Source: Bacteroidota bacterium
Lineage (GTDB): Bacteria; Bacteroidota; Bacteroidia; Chitinophagales; Chitinophagaceae
Length of the DNA: 64,000 bases
Reading direction: 5' to 3'
Assembly: GCA_023422835.1 (NCBI GenBank)
Contig: JAFAGI010000001.1
Location: 62,001-126,000, forward strand
Shown here: positions 43,863-52,958 of the stretch, one piece after another
How the letters are laid out: every line of letters starts with the position of its first letter
Position numbering within the stretch: the first letter of the stretch is position 1
Notes under the pieces: generated by a model
Told to the model about the DNA's origin: nothing
Seen by the model: only the letters and a program-made list of their open reading frames with translations
Database searches by the model: none
Translations under genes and position numbers: made by a program

Positions 43863-44168
43863 TTAATCCACAATTTCCATTAGCGTAGAAAAAGAGAAGA
43901 CTTCCATACCCCAGAACCGCTGTTCGATGGTAGCAACCTCGTTGGCATGCAGCTCTACGTAACGGTTATAATCTGCTTTGGAATCAGCAAACAATTGCAA
44001 CGCATAAGTGGCCCCATCACTTTCATCCAGGTTATGAAGCTTCAGTAATTTATGTGCTGAAAAAGAATTATACTCCATAATGGCGGGAATATGATACGAC
44101 CTTAGCCATTCAAGCCATTTATCATGGGCGTTCCAGCTCACTTTAAATGTAACATTGTATATAAACAT
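43863..44168 (-). CDS. DUF4286 family protein
   Basis: 101 residues from ATG 44168 (MFIYNVTFKV); the 11 codons upstream are probably untranslated. It has the ferredoxin-like beta-alpha pattern of DUF4286 (IYNVTF...W...Y...LQ), a small dimeric-barrel-like family of unknown role in Bacteroidota. It starts 2 bases after the exonuclease III stop, so it is co-transcribed with it. Confidence 0.85.
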   Translation of the reverse strand: MFIYNVTFKVSWNAHDKWLEWLRSYHIPAIMEYNSFSAHKLLKLHNLDESDGATYALQLFADSKADYNRYVELHANEVATIEQRFWGMEVFSFSTLMEIVD

Positions 44169-44170
44169 AT

Positions 44171-44950
44171 TTAAAAATTTAAATCTATGGAAACAGGGCA
44201 ATGATCGCTGTGTTTAGCATCCGGGTGTATTTCTGCCGCTGCAATGTTGTGTGCAAGATTCTCTGAAACGCTGATGTAGTCTATTCTCCAGCCTTTATTA
44301 TTCAGCCGTGCAGAAGGAAAACGCTGGCTCCACCATGAGTACGCGCCGGCTCTTTCGGGGTGCAGGTACCTGAAAGTATCTATGTAACCGGCAGCAAAAA
44401 ATTTTCCCAGCCATTCCCTTTCTTCCGGTAAAAAGCCCGATGAATTCCTGTTGCCTACAGGATCGTGAATGTCTATAGGTTTATGGCAGATATTATAATC
44501 TCCTGTTACCACCAGCCCTCTTTTCTGTGTGCGCAGCTCATTGATATAATCGTAAAATTCATCCAGCCATTGATACTTGTATGCCTGTCGGACATCTCCG
44601 CTGGTGCCGGAAGGAAAATAGGCATTTACTAAAGAAAAATGCTCAAAGTCAAGCTGTATAACTCTGCCTTCAAAATCGCTTTGCTCAATTTGTGTACCGT
44701 GTACAACATGTAAAGGTTTAACTTTGGTAAAAACAGCTACACCACTATAGCCTTTCTTTTGCGCTGAAAACCAGTAAGTCTGATAGCCTAATTCTTCAAA
44801 AAGGCAACAATTTACATTATCCTTCATGGCTTTAGTTTCCTGCAGGCAAACAATATCAAACGGATTTTCACCCAGCCATTCTACAAATCCTTTTTTTATG
44901 GCAGCCCTGATGCCATTTACATTATAAGAAGCAATTTTCAATTCATTCAT
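44171..44950 (-). CDS. xth: Exodeoxyribonuclease III
   Basis: 259 residues from ATG 44950 (MNELKIASYNVNGIR), the family-consistent start; the open frame extends further but into a divergent gene. Catalytic Glu38 in LQETK, GDYNICH near 150, the DNA-contacting WSQRFPSARLNNKGWRIDY and the late HSDHCPV motif show an intact EEP-type AP endonuclease/3'-5' exonuclease of base excision repair. DUF4286 follows after 2 bases. Confidence 0.95.
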   Translation of the reverse strand: MNELKIASYNVNGIRAAIKKGFVEWLGENPFDIVCLQETKAMKDNVNCCLFEELGYQTYWFSAQKKGYSGVAVFTKVKPLHVVHGTQIEQSDFEGRVIQLDFEHFSLVNAYFPSGTSGDVRQAYKYQWLDEFYDYINELRTQKRGLVVTGDYNICHKPIDIHDPVGNRNSSGFLPEEREWLGKFFAAGYIDTFRYLHPERAGAYSWWSQRFPSARLNNKGWRIDYISVSENLAHNIAAAEIHPDAKHSDHCPVSIDLNF

Positions 44951-45035
44951 TTTAATAAGATGCAATTTATAATAGTTTATTAAAATTAAAAATTGGCATG
45001 AAGTTTTTTGTAATTTAGAAACACAAATTTTATTT

Positions 45036-45806
45036 ATGGAAGAAAGAATCAGTGAAGAAGAAAGGAAAATACCCGCGAAACGGATTTTATATCTTAACGC
45101 CGCCACAGAGTCACCGGAAGATGAGCTGTTTGCACAGCGCGTGAAAGAACAGATTGTTGAAAGTATGGAAGTGCTGCGGTACGTAGGTCCGGGCATCAGT
45201 GTATTTGGTTCAGCCAGATTTGACGACACACATCAATTTTATGCAGATGCTGTGGAGTTTGGCAAGAGGATTGCCAAAATGAATTTTACCACTATTACCG
45301 GCGGTGGGCCTGGCATTATGGAAGCGGCTAACCGAGGAGCTTTTGAAGCAGGCGGACGTTCTGTAGGCCTGAACATTGTACTGCCACATGAACAACACAT
45401 CAACCCCTACCTTACGGATACTTATACATTTGATTTCTTTTTTGTACGGAAAGTGATGCTTGTAAAATATTCCTATGCCTTCATTATTATGCCCGGCGGC
45501 TTTGGCACAATGGACGAATTCTTTGAGACATTAACCTTGGTACAAACCAAGACAATTGAACAATTTCCGATTGTGTTATTCGGTAAAGATTACTATAAAG
45601 AGATTGTTGATACAATGGAAAGTATGGCAGAAGATAAAACCATTTCTCCCTACGACTTAGACCTGGTGCTGATTACAGACAGTCATGATGAAGCAATGGA
45701 GCACATAAAGAAATACATTAACCAAAACTACATTATTGTGCAAAATCGTAAGAAAGGAAAATGGTGGAACCTGGATACTAATAAAAGAAAGGAAAAAAGA
45801 AATTAA
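45036..45806 (+). CDS. LOG-family Rossmann protein (TIGR00730)
   Basis: 256 residues. The nucleotide-monophosphate hydrolase signature is present: GGGPGIMEAANRGA (about 88-101) and PGGFGTMDE (about 152-160), with the conserved Arg in the VRK stretch. LOG proteins cleave N6-substituted AMP or other nucleotide monophosphates (cytokinin activation in plants; nucleotide turnover in bacteria). The N-terminal extension of about 50 residues is charged. It is divergent from the exonuclease gene with 85 bases between. Confidence 0.88.
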   Translation: MEERISEEERKIPAKRILYLNAATESPEDELFAQRVKEQIVESMEVLRYVGPGISVFGSARFDDTHQFYADAVEFGKRIAKMNFTTITGGGPGIMEAANRGAFEAGGRSVGLNIVLPHEQHINPYLTDTYTFDFFFVRKVMLVKYSYAFIIMPGGFGTMDEFFETLTLVQTKTIEQFPIVLFGKDYYKEIVDTMESMAEDKTISPYDLDLVLITDSHDEAMEHIKKYINQNYIIVQNRKKGKWWNLDTNKRKEKRN

Positions 45807-45811
45807 AGTAT

Positions 45812-45840
45812 GAGAGCAGTTGCTGCTCTCTTTATTTTTT
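45812..45840. terminator. Terminator between LOG and LutB genes
   Basis: Perfect 8-bp stem GAGAGCAG / CTGCTCTC with 3-base loop, followed by TTTATTTTTT on the plus strand. It overlaps the stop codon of the convergent LutB-like gene. Confidence 0.85.
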
Positions 45841-47211
45841 CCTGTTCTTTTCACGCCACATTTCATTAAAAGTTTTGGGAGCAAAATCCAGGTCGCCGCG
45901 GTACTGGGTCCATGCTTTAAAAAACCTATTTACGAAAGCGTTCTTTAAAGCACCACTACCCATATTATATGTTTTCCTCCTGAGTGTTGCCGTCTTCCAA
46001 ACCTTCCACATAGCGCGTTCTGAGAAATCAGTATATCCTTCATACACTGATTCTGCGCGGTTTTCGAGCAACAACTCATGCAGGTTTATGCGCACAGGGC
46101 AAACCTCGGTACAGTTGCCGCAAAGCGATGAGGCATAACTTAAATGCTTAAATTCTTTCATACCACGAAGGTGCGGCGTAATGATGCTGCCGATGGGGCC
46201 GCTGTAGGTGGTCTCATAACTATGGCCGCCGATATTTTTATACACCGGGCAAGCGTTCAGGCAGGCGCCGCAGCGGATACAATAGAGCGCCTCCCTTACT
46301 TTTTCATTGGCAAGCAGATTGGTTCGGCCATTGTCCAATAAAATTACATACATTTCTGCCGGCCCGTCTGCTTCTTTCTTTTGTTTAGGACCGGTGATTA
46401 AAGTATTATAAGCTGTAACAAACTGCCCTGTTCCAAAGGTAGAAAGCAATGGCCAGAACAGTTCCAGATCATCCATAGATGGGATCACTTTCTCAATGCC
46501 TGCAACTACAATGGTTGTTTCAGGCAATGAAACACTAAGCCTGGCGTTGCCTTCGTTTTCCGTAATGGCAATGCCACCTATATCTGAGACTATAAAATTT
46601 GCACCCGTAATGCCAACAGAAGCTTCAGCAAATTTTTTTCTTAAAACATTTCTGGCCACAAGTGTAAGTTCAGATGGAGGCAAGTTCTCTTCCACCCCTA
46701 ATTTTTCAGCAAACAATGCAGCAATTTCTTCCTTGCTTTTGTGCATTGCCGGCGTTACGATGTGGTAAGGAGGTTCATCGTCCATCTGCTGGATGTACTC
46801 TCCCAAATCGGTCTCCACGCTTTCAATGCCATTCTCTTCCAGGAATTTATTCAGGTGAATTTCTTCTGTGACCATACTCTTGCTTTTCACGATCGTCCGG
46901 CATTCCTTCTCCCGGCATATTTTGCCGATTTCCTGTAAAGCTTCGCCTGCATCCTCTGCCCATATAACCTTTGCCCCGTTTTCAGTGATTTTTTTCTCAA
47001 ACTCAAGGAGCATAGCATCTAAATGTTCAATAGCATTCCACTTGGCGTTCTTGGCCATTTGACTGGCAAGCTCAATATTCTGAAACTGCGATTTACCGCG
47101 GGGTACAGCAAGATTATACTTACCAATATTGAAATTAATGGTTGCCCTGTGTTTAAGGTCAAACGCTTTTTCTTTACTTCTTGCTATAAATGAAGATGCT
47201 GATGGATGCAT
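45832..47211 (-). CDS. lutB: LutB/LldF-like iron-sulfur protein
   Basis: About 459 residues from ATG 47211 (MHPSASSFIARSKEKAF). An N-terminal LUD domain (about 60-290) is followed by two 4Fe-4S motifs, CIRCGACLNACPVY (about 300) and CGNCTEVCPV (about 352), and a C-terminal DUF3390-like end. LutB works with LutA and LutC to oxidise L-lactate to pyruvate at the membrane. Neither partner is adjacent here, so they must lie elsewhere or this protein serves another oxidation. It is converging on the LOG gene. Confidence 0.9.
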   Translation of the reverse strand: MHPSASSFIARSKEKAFDLKHRATINFNIGKYNLAVPRGKSQFQNIELASQMAKNAKWNAIEHLDAMLLEFEKKITENGAKVIWAEDAGEALQEIGKICREKECRTIVKSKSMVTEEIHLNKFLEENGIESVETDLGEYIQQMDDEPPYHIVTPAMHKSKEEIAALFAEKLGVEENLPPSELTLVARNVLRKKFAEASVGITGANFIVSDIGGIAITENEGNARLSVSLPETTIVVAGIEKVIPSMDDLELFWPLLSTFGTGQFVTAYNTLITGPKQKKEADGPAEMYVILLDNGRTNLLANEKVREALYCIRCGACLNACPVYKNIGGHSYETTYSGPIGSIITPHLRGMKEFKHLSYASSLCGNCTEVCPVRINLHELLLENRAESVYEGYTDFSERAMWKVWKTATLRRKTYNMGSGALKNAFVNRFFKAWTQYRGDLDFAPKTFNEMWREKNRKK

Positions 47212-47595
47212 GTTCAAAATTACGTCATTAATTTTACAATAAAACATTTCAAATCCTTAAAACTTTGAAACAAATGCGCTAATTAAAGAGACATTTTGCA
47301 TATTATATTTTCATGAAATCCATGAACTTTGGAGAGTTTTAAATAGTCGTTCAACTTAAACAATCATATACATGAAATAATAAAGATTAAGAATCTATAC
47401 CAACCGGAATGAGTATTAAAATCTAAAAAGCTGGTTATTCCATGTGCCAACTGAAATAATTAATATTTGACAGATGCAATGACATAAAAATTTCAAATTA
47501 GGCTATTCAACGATCGACAATTTTATGCGGAATTGCATATGCCGATTTCTCCCAATAACTACCAAACACAATTAAAAACTTTAAAAGATATACGA
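47212..47595. other. Intergenic stretch, nothing recognised
   Basis: 384 bases between divergent LutB-like and GH2 genes. AT-rich, with no frame of coding character, no clear hairpin with T-run and no full TAnnTTTG box. It presumably holds both promoters. Confidence 0.45.
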
Positions 47596-49404
47596 ATGAA
47601 AAAAACATTGTTTTTACTGATCCTTTTTACTGCGGGTATTTATTCTTTCGCACAATGGAAACCTGCGGGAAATAAATTTCAAACAAAATGGGCAGCTCAA
47701 ATCAACGTCAATAATGTATTGCCAGAATACCCGCGTCCTCTTATGGAACGAAAGGAATGGATCAATCTGAACGGGTTGTGGGATTTTGCAATTGCTCCGG
47801 TAGGAAAAGCCGGTTCGCAATTGTATAATGGGAAAATCCTTGTACCCTTTGCCATAGAGTCAGCCTTATCGGGTGTGGGTAAAAAATTAGGTAAAGAAAA
47901 TGAATTATGGTACCACCGTGAATTTTCAATTCCCAAAAAGTGGAGCGGCCATAAGGTATTGCTTCATTTCGGCGCTGTGGACTGGAAGGCTGATGTATGG
48001 GTAAATGATATAAAAGTGGGGCAACATACCGGTGGTTATACGCCATTCTCCTTTGAAATAACACCAGCTTTAAAAAGCGGCAACAATAAACTGACCGTTA
48101 AAGTATGGGACCCCACAGACCACGGATACCAGCCCAGAGGTAAGCAGGTAAACAATCCTGAAGGCATCTGGTATACTCCTGTAAGCGGTATCTGGCAAAC
48201 GGTATGGTTGGAGCCTGTAAACGAAAAACACATTGAGGCACTAAAAATAACGCCTGATATAGATAGAAATATTTTGCAGGTGAAAGCACTGACCAATAGT
48301 CTGCCTGCCAACTACCGGATTGAAGTAAAAGTATTTGACGGTAAGCAGCTTGCAGCAAAAGCTCAATCCATCAACAACCAGCCGATAGAAATTAATATGC
48401 CCGCAAATACCAAATACTGGTCGCCGGACAACCCATTCCTGTATACTTTGGAAGTAAGCTTGTGGAATGGAAGCCAACAGCTTGATAAAGTGCACAGCTA
48501 TGCTGCTATGAGAAAATACTCTATGAAACGCGATGCTAAAGGAATTGTGCGCCTGCAATTGAACAATAAAGACCTCTTTCAGTTTGGCCCGCTTGACCAG
48601 GGATGGTGGCCGGATGGCTTGTATACAGCTCCCAGTGATGAAGCTTTACGATATGATATCGAAAAAACAAAAGATCTTGGGTTTAATATGATCCGTAAAC
48701 ATGTAAAAGTAGAGCCTGCACGCTGGTATACACACTGTGATAAATTAGGCATGATCGTATGGCAGGATATGCCCAATGGAGATGCCAGCCCGCAATGGCA
48801 GGCAAGGCAATACTTTGACGGTTCTGAAAAGATCAGGTCAGCGGAATCTGAAGCTAACTTTAAAAAAGAATGGAAAGAGATCATGGATTATCTCTATTCC
48901 TATCCTTCAGTCGGCGTATGGGTGCCTTTCAACGAAGCATGGGGACAATTCAAAACTAAAGAAATTGTGGAATGGACCAAAACTTACGACCCGTCAAGAC
49001 TTGTAAATCCTGCAAGCGGCGGAAACCATTACCCTGTTGGCGATATGCTGGATCTGCACCACTATCCTCAACCGGATCTTTTTCTTTATGATGCACAGCG
49101 CGCAACAGTGCTGGGAGAATACGGCGGCATAGGCATGGTGATGAAAGAACATTTATGGGAACCCAACCGCAACTGGGGATATGTACAATTCAACAGCGCC
49201 AAGGAGGTGACTGATGAATATGTGAAATATGCTGAACAACTAAAACAATTGATCAGGCAGGGCTTCTCTGCAGCTGTGTACACACAAACTACAGATGTGG
49301 AGATTGAAGTAAACGGCTTAATGACTTACGATCGTGAAAAAATTAAGGTTGAAGAAGACAGAGTAAGAAAAGTAAACCGGGAAATTGTACACATACTTGA
49401 CTAA
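47596..49404 (+). CDS. Secreted glycoside hydrolase family 2 enzyme
   Basis: 602 residues from ATG 47596 (MKKTLFLLILFTAGIYSFAQ), a clean signal peptide; 21 upstream codons are probably untranslated. Domains: sugar-binding jelly roll (about 45-210), immunoglobulin-like middle (about 215-300) and a TIM barrel. The acid/base Glu447 is in VPFNEAWG and the nucleophile Glu508 in LGEYGG. It would remove beta-linked galactosyl, glucuronyl or mannosyl residues from oligosaccharides in the periplasm or outside; which sugar is not clear. No SusCD pair is adjacent. Confidence 0.9.
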   Translation: MKKTLFLLILFTAGIYSFAQWKPAGNKFQTKWAAQINVNNVLPEYPRPLMERKEWINLNGLWDFAIAPVGKAGSQLYNGKILVPFAIESALSGVGKKLGKENELWYHREFSIPKKWSGHKVLLHFGAVDWKADVWVNDIKVGQHTGGYTPFSFEITPALKSGNNKLTVKVWDPTDHGYQPRGKQVNNPEGIWYTPVSGIWQTVWLEPVNEKHIEALKITPDIDRNILQVKALTNSLPANYRIEVKVFDGKQLAAKAQSINNQPIEINMPANTKYWSPDNPFLYTLEVSLWNGSQQLDKVHSYAAMRKYSMKRDAKGIVRLQLNNKDLFQFGPLDQGWWPDGLYTAPSDEALRYDIEKTKDLGFNMIRKHVKVEPARWYTHCDKLGMIVWQDMPNGDASPQWQARQYFDGSEKIRSAESEANFKKEWKEIMDYLYSYPSVGVWVPFNEAWGQFKTKEIVEWTKTYDPSRLVNPASGGNHYPVGDMLDLHHYPQPDLFLYDAQRATVLGEYGGIGMVMKEHLWEPNRNWGYVQFNSAKEVTDEYVKYAEQLKQLIRQGFSAAVYTQTTDVEIEVNGLMTYDREKIKVEEDRVRKVNREIVHILD

Positions 49405-49423
49405 TTGACAATCAAATTTTATA

Positions 49424-49458
49424 AAAGGAATAAGCAAAAAATGCTTGTTCCTTTTTTA
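49424..49458 (+). terminator. Terminator of the GH2 gene
   Basis: Stem AAAGGAA-AAGCA / TGCTT-TTCCTTT with one bulge each side, followed by TTTTTTATT. It starts 20 bases past the stop. Confidence 0.75.
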
Positions 49459-49743
49459 TTGTATGGATAATCAGCGTTGCCAGATGCGGCAGTTATTGTG
49501 CATAGTAATTTACCGGGCCGGATATTAATTTTTCTTGTTTATAATACTAAAGAGCTACAACAACAATTATAAACCGGTTGTAGGTTGATTGAACACTTTA
49601 ACAGGCAGAAATTTTACAAATGTTGCTGGGACACAGGACACTCTTCGGGGTATAAAAGCGCCATGCTGATTTTTAATTATAGAAAAATGCATTCAGATAT
49701 TTCAATACAGCATAGATGCTGTTTATGTTTGCGGGCATGTACA
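49459..49743. other. Intergenic stretch, nothing recognised
   Basis: 285 bases between two convergent genes (with flanking terminators the non-coding gap is 385 bases). A 72-codon open frame on the plus strand from 49585 has cysteine- and arginine-rich, non-protein-like composition and is not called. No other feature seen. Confidence 0.4.
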
Positions 49744-49772
49744 ATAAAAAACACCGGCCAAATTGCCGGTGT
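49744..49772 (-). terminator. Terminator of the pyruvate phosphate dikinase gene
   Basis: Perfect 8-bp stem ACACCGGC / GCCGGTGT with 6-base loop, followed by TTTTTTATTG on the minus strand. It lies 17 bases after the stop. Confidence 0.88.
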
Positions 49773-49789
49773 TCTTCGTAAGAAACATT

Positions 49790-52687
49790 TTATTTCTTTT
49801 TAGCTGCAACCTTTTTTACAGGCGCTTTTTTAGCTGAAGTTTTTGCAGGCGCTTTTTTGGCAACAGCAGCAGTCTTTTTAACAGCAGCTTTCTTGGTTAC
49901 CGTTTTTTTTGCGGCTGCGGATCTTGCTCCTTTTTTCTCTGCTTCCTCTTCCAAAGCAGCTTGTGCAGCGGCCAGGCGGGAAATAGGAACGCGGAAGGGA
50001 GAACAGCTCACGTAGTTCAGTCCGATTCTGTGGCAGAATTTCACGCTTTCTGCATCACCACCGTGCTCACCACAAATACCTACTTTTAATTTTGGCCTTA
50101 CAGCTCTTCCGTTTTGAACAGCGTGCTCTACAAGTTTACCAACACCTTTCTGGTCTATGGTCTGGAACGGATCATCATCAAGGATTTTAGCCTCCAGGTA
50201 AGCTGGTAAGAAGCTGCCAATGTCATCACGGCTAAAGCCGAATGTCATCTGGGTAAGGTCGTTTGTACCGAAGCTGAAGAATTCCGCTACTTCTGCCATA
50301 CGGTCTGCGCGCATAGCAGCACGGGGAATCTCGATCATGGTACCGTACATATTGGGGATTGATTTCACTTTCAGTTTAGCCAATACTTCAGCATACACTC
50401 TGTCATAAATCTCTCTCTGGCTTTTTAGTTCATTGATGCTCATGGTAACAGGTATCATGATCTCAACAAAAACTTTTTTGTTTGCCTTATGCAATTCACC
50501 GGCAGCCTCAAGAATAGCCCTGATCTGCATTTCAGAAATTTCAGGGTAAGTAATGCCTAAACGTACACCGCGGTGGCCAAGCATCGGGTTGTTTTCTTTC
50601 AGGTTTTCTGTTACTTTCAACAGCTCATCCAAAGATTCGTTTAATTCATTAGCCAGTTCCTGTAATTTATCTTTATCGTGCGGAACGAATTCATGTAAAG
50701 GAGGGTCAAGTAAGCGGAATGTTACCGGCAGGCCTTTCATAGTTTGCAGCGTAGCTTTCACATCTTTCTTTACAAATCCAGCCAGTTCGTCCAAAGCTGC
50801 TTTTCTCTGTGCAAGCGTTGAGCTCATGATCATTTTTCTCAACAGGAACAGTGGCTTTTCACTTCCCTCGCCATAGAACATGTGCTCTGTACGGAACAAT
50901 CCAATACCTTCTGCACCAAACTCAAGCGCCTGTTTTGCGTCGGCAGGGGTATCAGCGTTGGCGCGCACATTCATTACCTTATACTTATCTACCAACTTCA
51001 TTAGGTCGGCATAAGATTTATTTTTCTTCGGATCAATAGAAGTCAATGGCAATTGACCTTCGTAAACCAATCCTTTAGTACCATTTAAAGTAAGCCAGTC
51101 GCCTTCATTTACAGTGTGGCCGCTTTTGGTTTTGAATGATTTGCCGTCGTTGGCAATAACAATATCGCTACAACCTACTATACAACATTTACCCCAACCG
51201 CGTGCAACCAGGGCAGCATGGGAGGTCATACCTCCTTTACTTGTGAGGATAGCTTCTGCTTTGTGCATACCATCTACATCTTCAGGGGAAGTTTCTTCTC
51301 TTACCAGGATTACTTTCTCTCCATTGGCAGCAGCAGCAATTGCAGCGTTTGAAGAGAACACCACTTTACCCAATGCGCCGCCAGGCCCTGCTGGCAAGCC
51401 CTTCGCAATCGGTTTGGTAGTGGCTTCTGCTTTCGGATCGATCATTGGCAATAACAATTCTACCAGCTGGTTAGGCGCCACGCGCATCAACGCAGTTTTT
51501 TCGTCGATCATTTTAGACTTCACCATTTCGGTAGCCATTCTTACAGCAGCCACACCGTTTCTTTTACCTACGCGGCACTGCAACATCCATAATTTACCTT
51601 TTTCAATTGTAAATTCAATGTCCTGCATGTCTCCGTAGTGCTGCTCAAGTTTTTTTTGTATTTCGTTCAGTTCCCTGTACGGTTTTGGCATTGTTTTTTC
51701 CAAGGTAGGGAATTGCTGGTTTTGTGCATTTTTTGAGTAGCTGTTAATTGGCCCGGGAGTGCGTATGCCTGCAACAACGTCTTCACCCTGTGCATTGATA
51801 AGATACTCGCCATAGAAATGATTTTCACCTGTGCCCGGGTTTCTTGTAAAGGCCACTCCCGTAGCGCTATCATCACCCATGTTTCCAAACACCATTGCCT
51901 GTACGTTTACGGCTGTACCCCACTCGTCAGGAATTCTTTCAATTCTTCTGTATTCAACGGCACGCTTACCGTTCCAGCTTGCAAATACAGCGCCAATACC
52001 GCCCATTAACTGGTCCATTGCGTTGTCAGGGAATGGCTGCCCTAATAATTCTTTTACTAATTTTTTATACTCTATGGAAAGGTATTTAAGGTCTTCTACA
52101 CCAAGATCCGTATCATTGGCAACGCCGTTTTTGTGTTTTACTTCTTCAAGCAATTCATCCATTATTTTTCTGATACCTATACCTTTTGCGGGATTCATAC
52201 CGCCGGCTTTCTCCATCACCACATCGGCATACATCATGATCAGCCGCCTGTAGGCATCGTACGCAAACCTTTCGTCGCCGGTTTTTTCAATAAGACCTTT
52301 TAATGTTTCTTCGGTTAAACCTATATTCAATACTGTATCCATCATACCGGGCATTGATTTTCTTGCACCGGAACGAACAGACAGCAATAATGGATCTTTT
52401 ACATCGCCAAACTTTTTACCCATCACTTTCTCTATGGCGCCTATCGCTGTTTTGATCTGCTTGTTTAGAGCAGCAGGATATTTTCTTCCATGATCATAGT
52501 AGTATGTACAAACTTCAGTAGTGATGGTAAATCCGGGAGGTACCGGTAATTTTAATTTCGGATTTCCGGCCATCTCCGCCAGATTAGCTCCTTTACCTCC
52601 AAGCAGGTTCTTCATGGATTCGTTGCCATCGGCTTTGCCGCCACCAAACGAATAAACATATTTCTTGTCTTTTGTTTTCGTTGCCAT
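49790..52687 (-). CDS. ppdK: Pyruvate, phosphate dikinase with Lys/Ala-rich C-terminal tail
   Basis: 965 residues. Order: N-terminal ATP-grasp nucleotide-binding domain (1-350, GGKGANLAEMAG), phospho-His domain with His490 (GGMTSHAALVARGWG), and a C-terminal PEP/pyruvate barrel with the catalytic Cys region (CGEHGGDAESVKFCHRIGL). It interconverts pyruvate, ATP and phosphate with PEP, AMP and pyrophosphate, and can run in the gluconeogenic direction. Usual length is about 875-910; here the last 50 residues after AAQAALEEEAEKK are almost only Lys, Ala, Pro, Val and Thr, resembling histone H1 tails. The tail is not known from this family and is discussed below. Confidence 0.93.
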   Translation of the reverse strand: MATKTKDKKYVYSFGGGKADGNESMKNLLGGKGANLAEMAGNPKLKLPVPPGFTITTEVCTYYYDHGRKYPAALNKQIKTAIGAIEKVMGKKFGDVKDPLLLSVRSGARKSMPGMMDTVLNIGLTEETLKGLIEKTGDERFAYDAYRRLIMMYADVVMEKAGGMNPAKGIGIRKIMDELLEEVKHKNGVANDTDLGVEDLKYLSIEYKKLVKELLGQPFPDNAMDQLMGGIGAVFASWNGKRAVEYRRIERIPDEWGTAVNVQAMVFGNMGDDSATGVAFTRNPGTGENHFYGEYLINAQGEDVVAGIRTPGPINSYSKNAQNQQFPTLEKTMPKPYRELNEIQKKLEQHYGDMQDIEFTIEKGKLWMLQCRVGKRNGVAAVRMATEMVKSKMIDEKTALMRVAPNQLVELLLPMIDPKAEATTKPIAKGLPAGPGGALGKVVFSSNAAIAAAANGEKVILVREETSPEDVDGMHKAEAILTSKGGMTSHAALVARGWGKCCIVGCSDIVIANDGKSFKTKSGHTVNEGDWLTLNGTKGLVYEGQLPLTSIDPKKNKSYADLMKLVDKYKVMNVRANADTPADAKQALEFGAEGIGLFRTEHMFYGEGSEKPLFLLRKMIMSSTLAQRKAALDELAGFVKKDVKATLQTMKGLPVTFRLLDPPLHEFVPHDKDKLQELANELNESLDELLKVTENLKENNPMLGHRGVRLGITYPEISEMQIRAILEAAGELHKANKKVFVEIMIPVTMSINELKSQREIYDRVYAEVLAKLKVKSIPNMYGTMIEIPRAAMRADRMAEVAEFFSFGTNDLTQMTFGFSRDDIGSFLPAYLEAKILDDDPFQTIDQKGVGKLVEHAVQNGRAVRPKLKVGICGEHGGDAESVKFCHRIGLNYVSCSPFRVPISRLAAAQAALEEEAEKKGARSAAAKKTVTKKAAVKKTAAVAKKAPAKTSAKKAPVKKVAAKKK

Positions 52688-52718
52688 TTTAATATTTATT
52701 ATGTTTAAAAATGTTTTG

Positions 52719-52726
52719 CAAAATTA
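52719..52726 (-). promoter_or_regulatory. Candidate -7 box of ppdK (TAATTTTG)
   Basis: TAATTTTG on the minus strand, a full match to TAnnTTTG, ends 31 bases before the ppdK start. A 14-bp palindrome lies 22 bases further upstream. Confidence 0.5.
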
Positions 52727-52748
52727 AGATATTTCATAGTATTTAGAT

Positions 52749-52762
52749 ATGATATATATCAT
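52749..52762. promoter_or_regulatory. Palindrome at the ppdK promoter (possible operator)
   Basis: ATGATATATATCAT is a perfect 14-bp palindrome, flanked by TCATAGTAT repeats, placed 23-36 bases upstream of the -7 box, where a -33 element would be. It could be an operator; its AT content makes chance likely. Confidence 0.3.
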
Positions 52763-52907
52763 AGTATGGATTAACAAATTTACTAAATAATGCGCGCCAC
52801 AGCTAATAAAAAATCATAAAAAGCAGAAATAGTTTGTTATATCGCTTTCATTTATTGGTGTTGGCTAAATATCTGCAAAATGTTCTGCCGCTTCAACTAT
52901 GTAACTG

Positions 52908-52915
52908 TATCTTTG
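52908..52915 (+). promoter_or_regulatory. Candidate -7 box of aspartokinase (TATCTTTG)
   Basis: TATCTTTG, a full match to TAnnTTTG, ends 43 bases before the aspartokinase start. Confidence 0.45.
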
Positions 52916-52958
52916 CGCAGCACCGGAGAGGTGTGCAAAAAAATCAAGCAAATAAAAA

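Noticed and set aside
49585..49803. 72-codon plus-strand frame after the GH2 gene
   Set aside because: It runs through the ppdK terminator and has non-protein-like composition.
49800..49950. Repetitive GCTTTTTT-like units as a DNA repeat or CRISPR
   Set aside because: They are codons of the Lys/Ala tail of the dikinase, not a separate repeat array.
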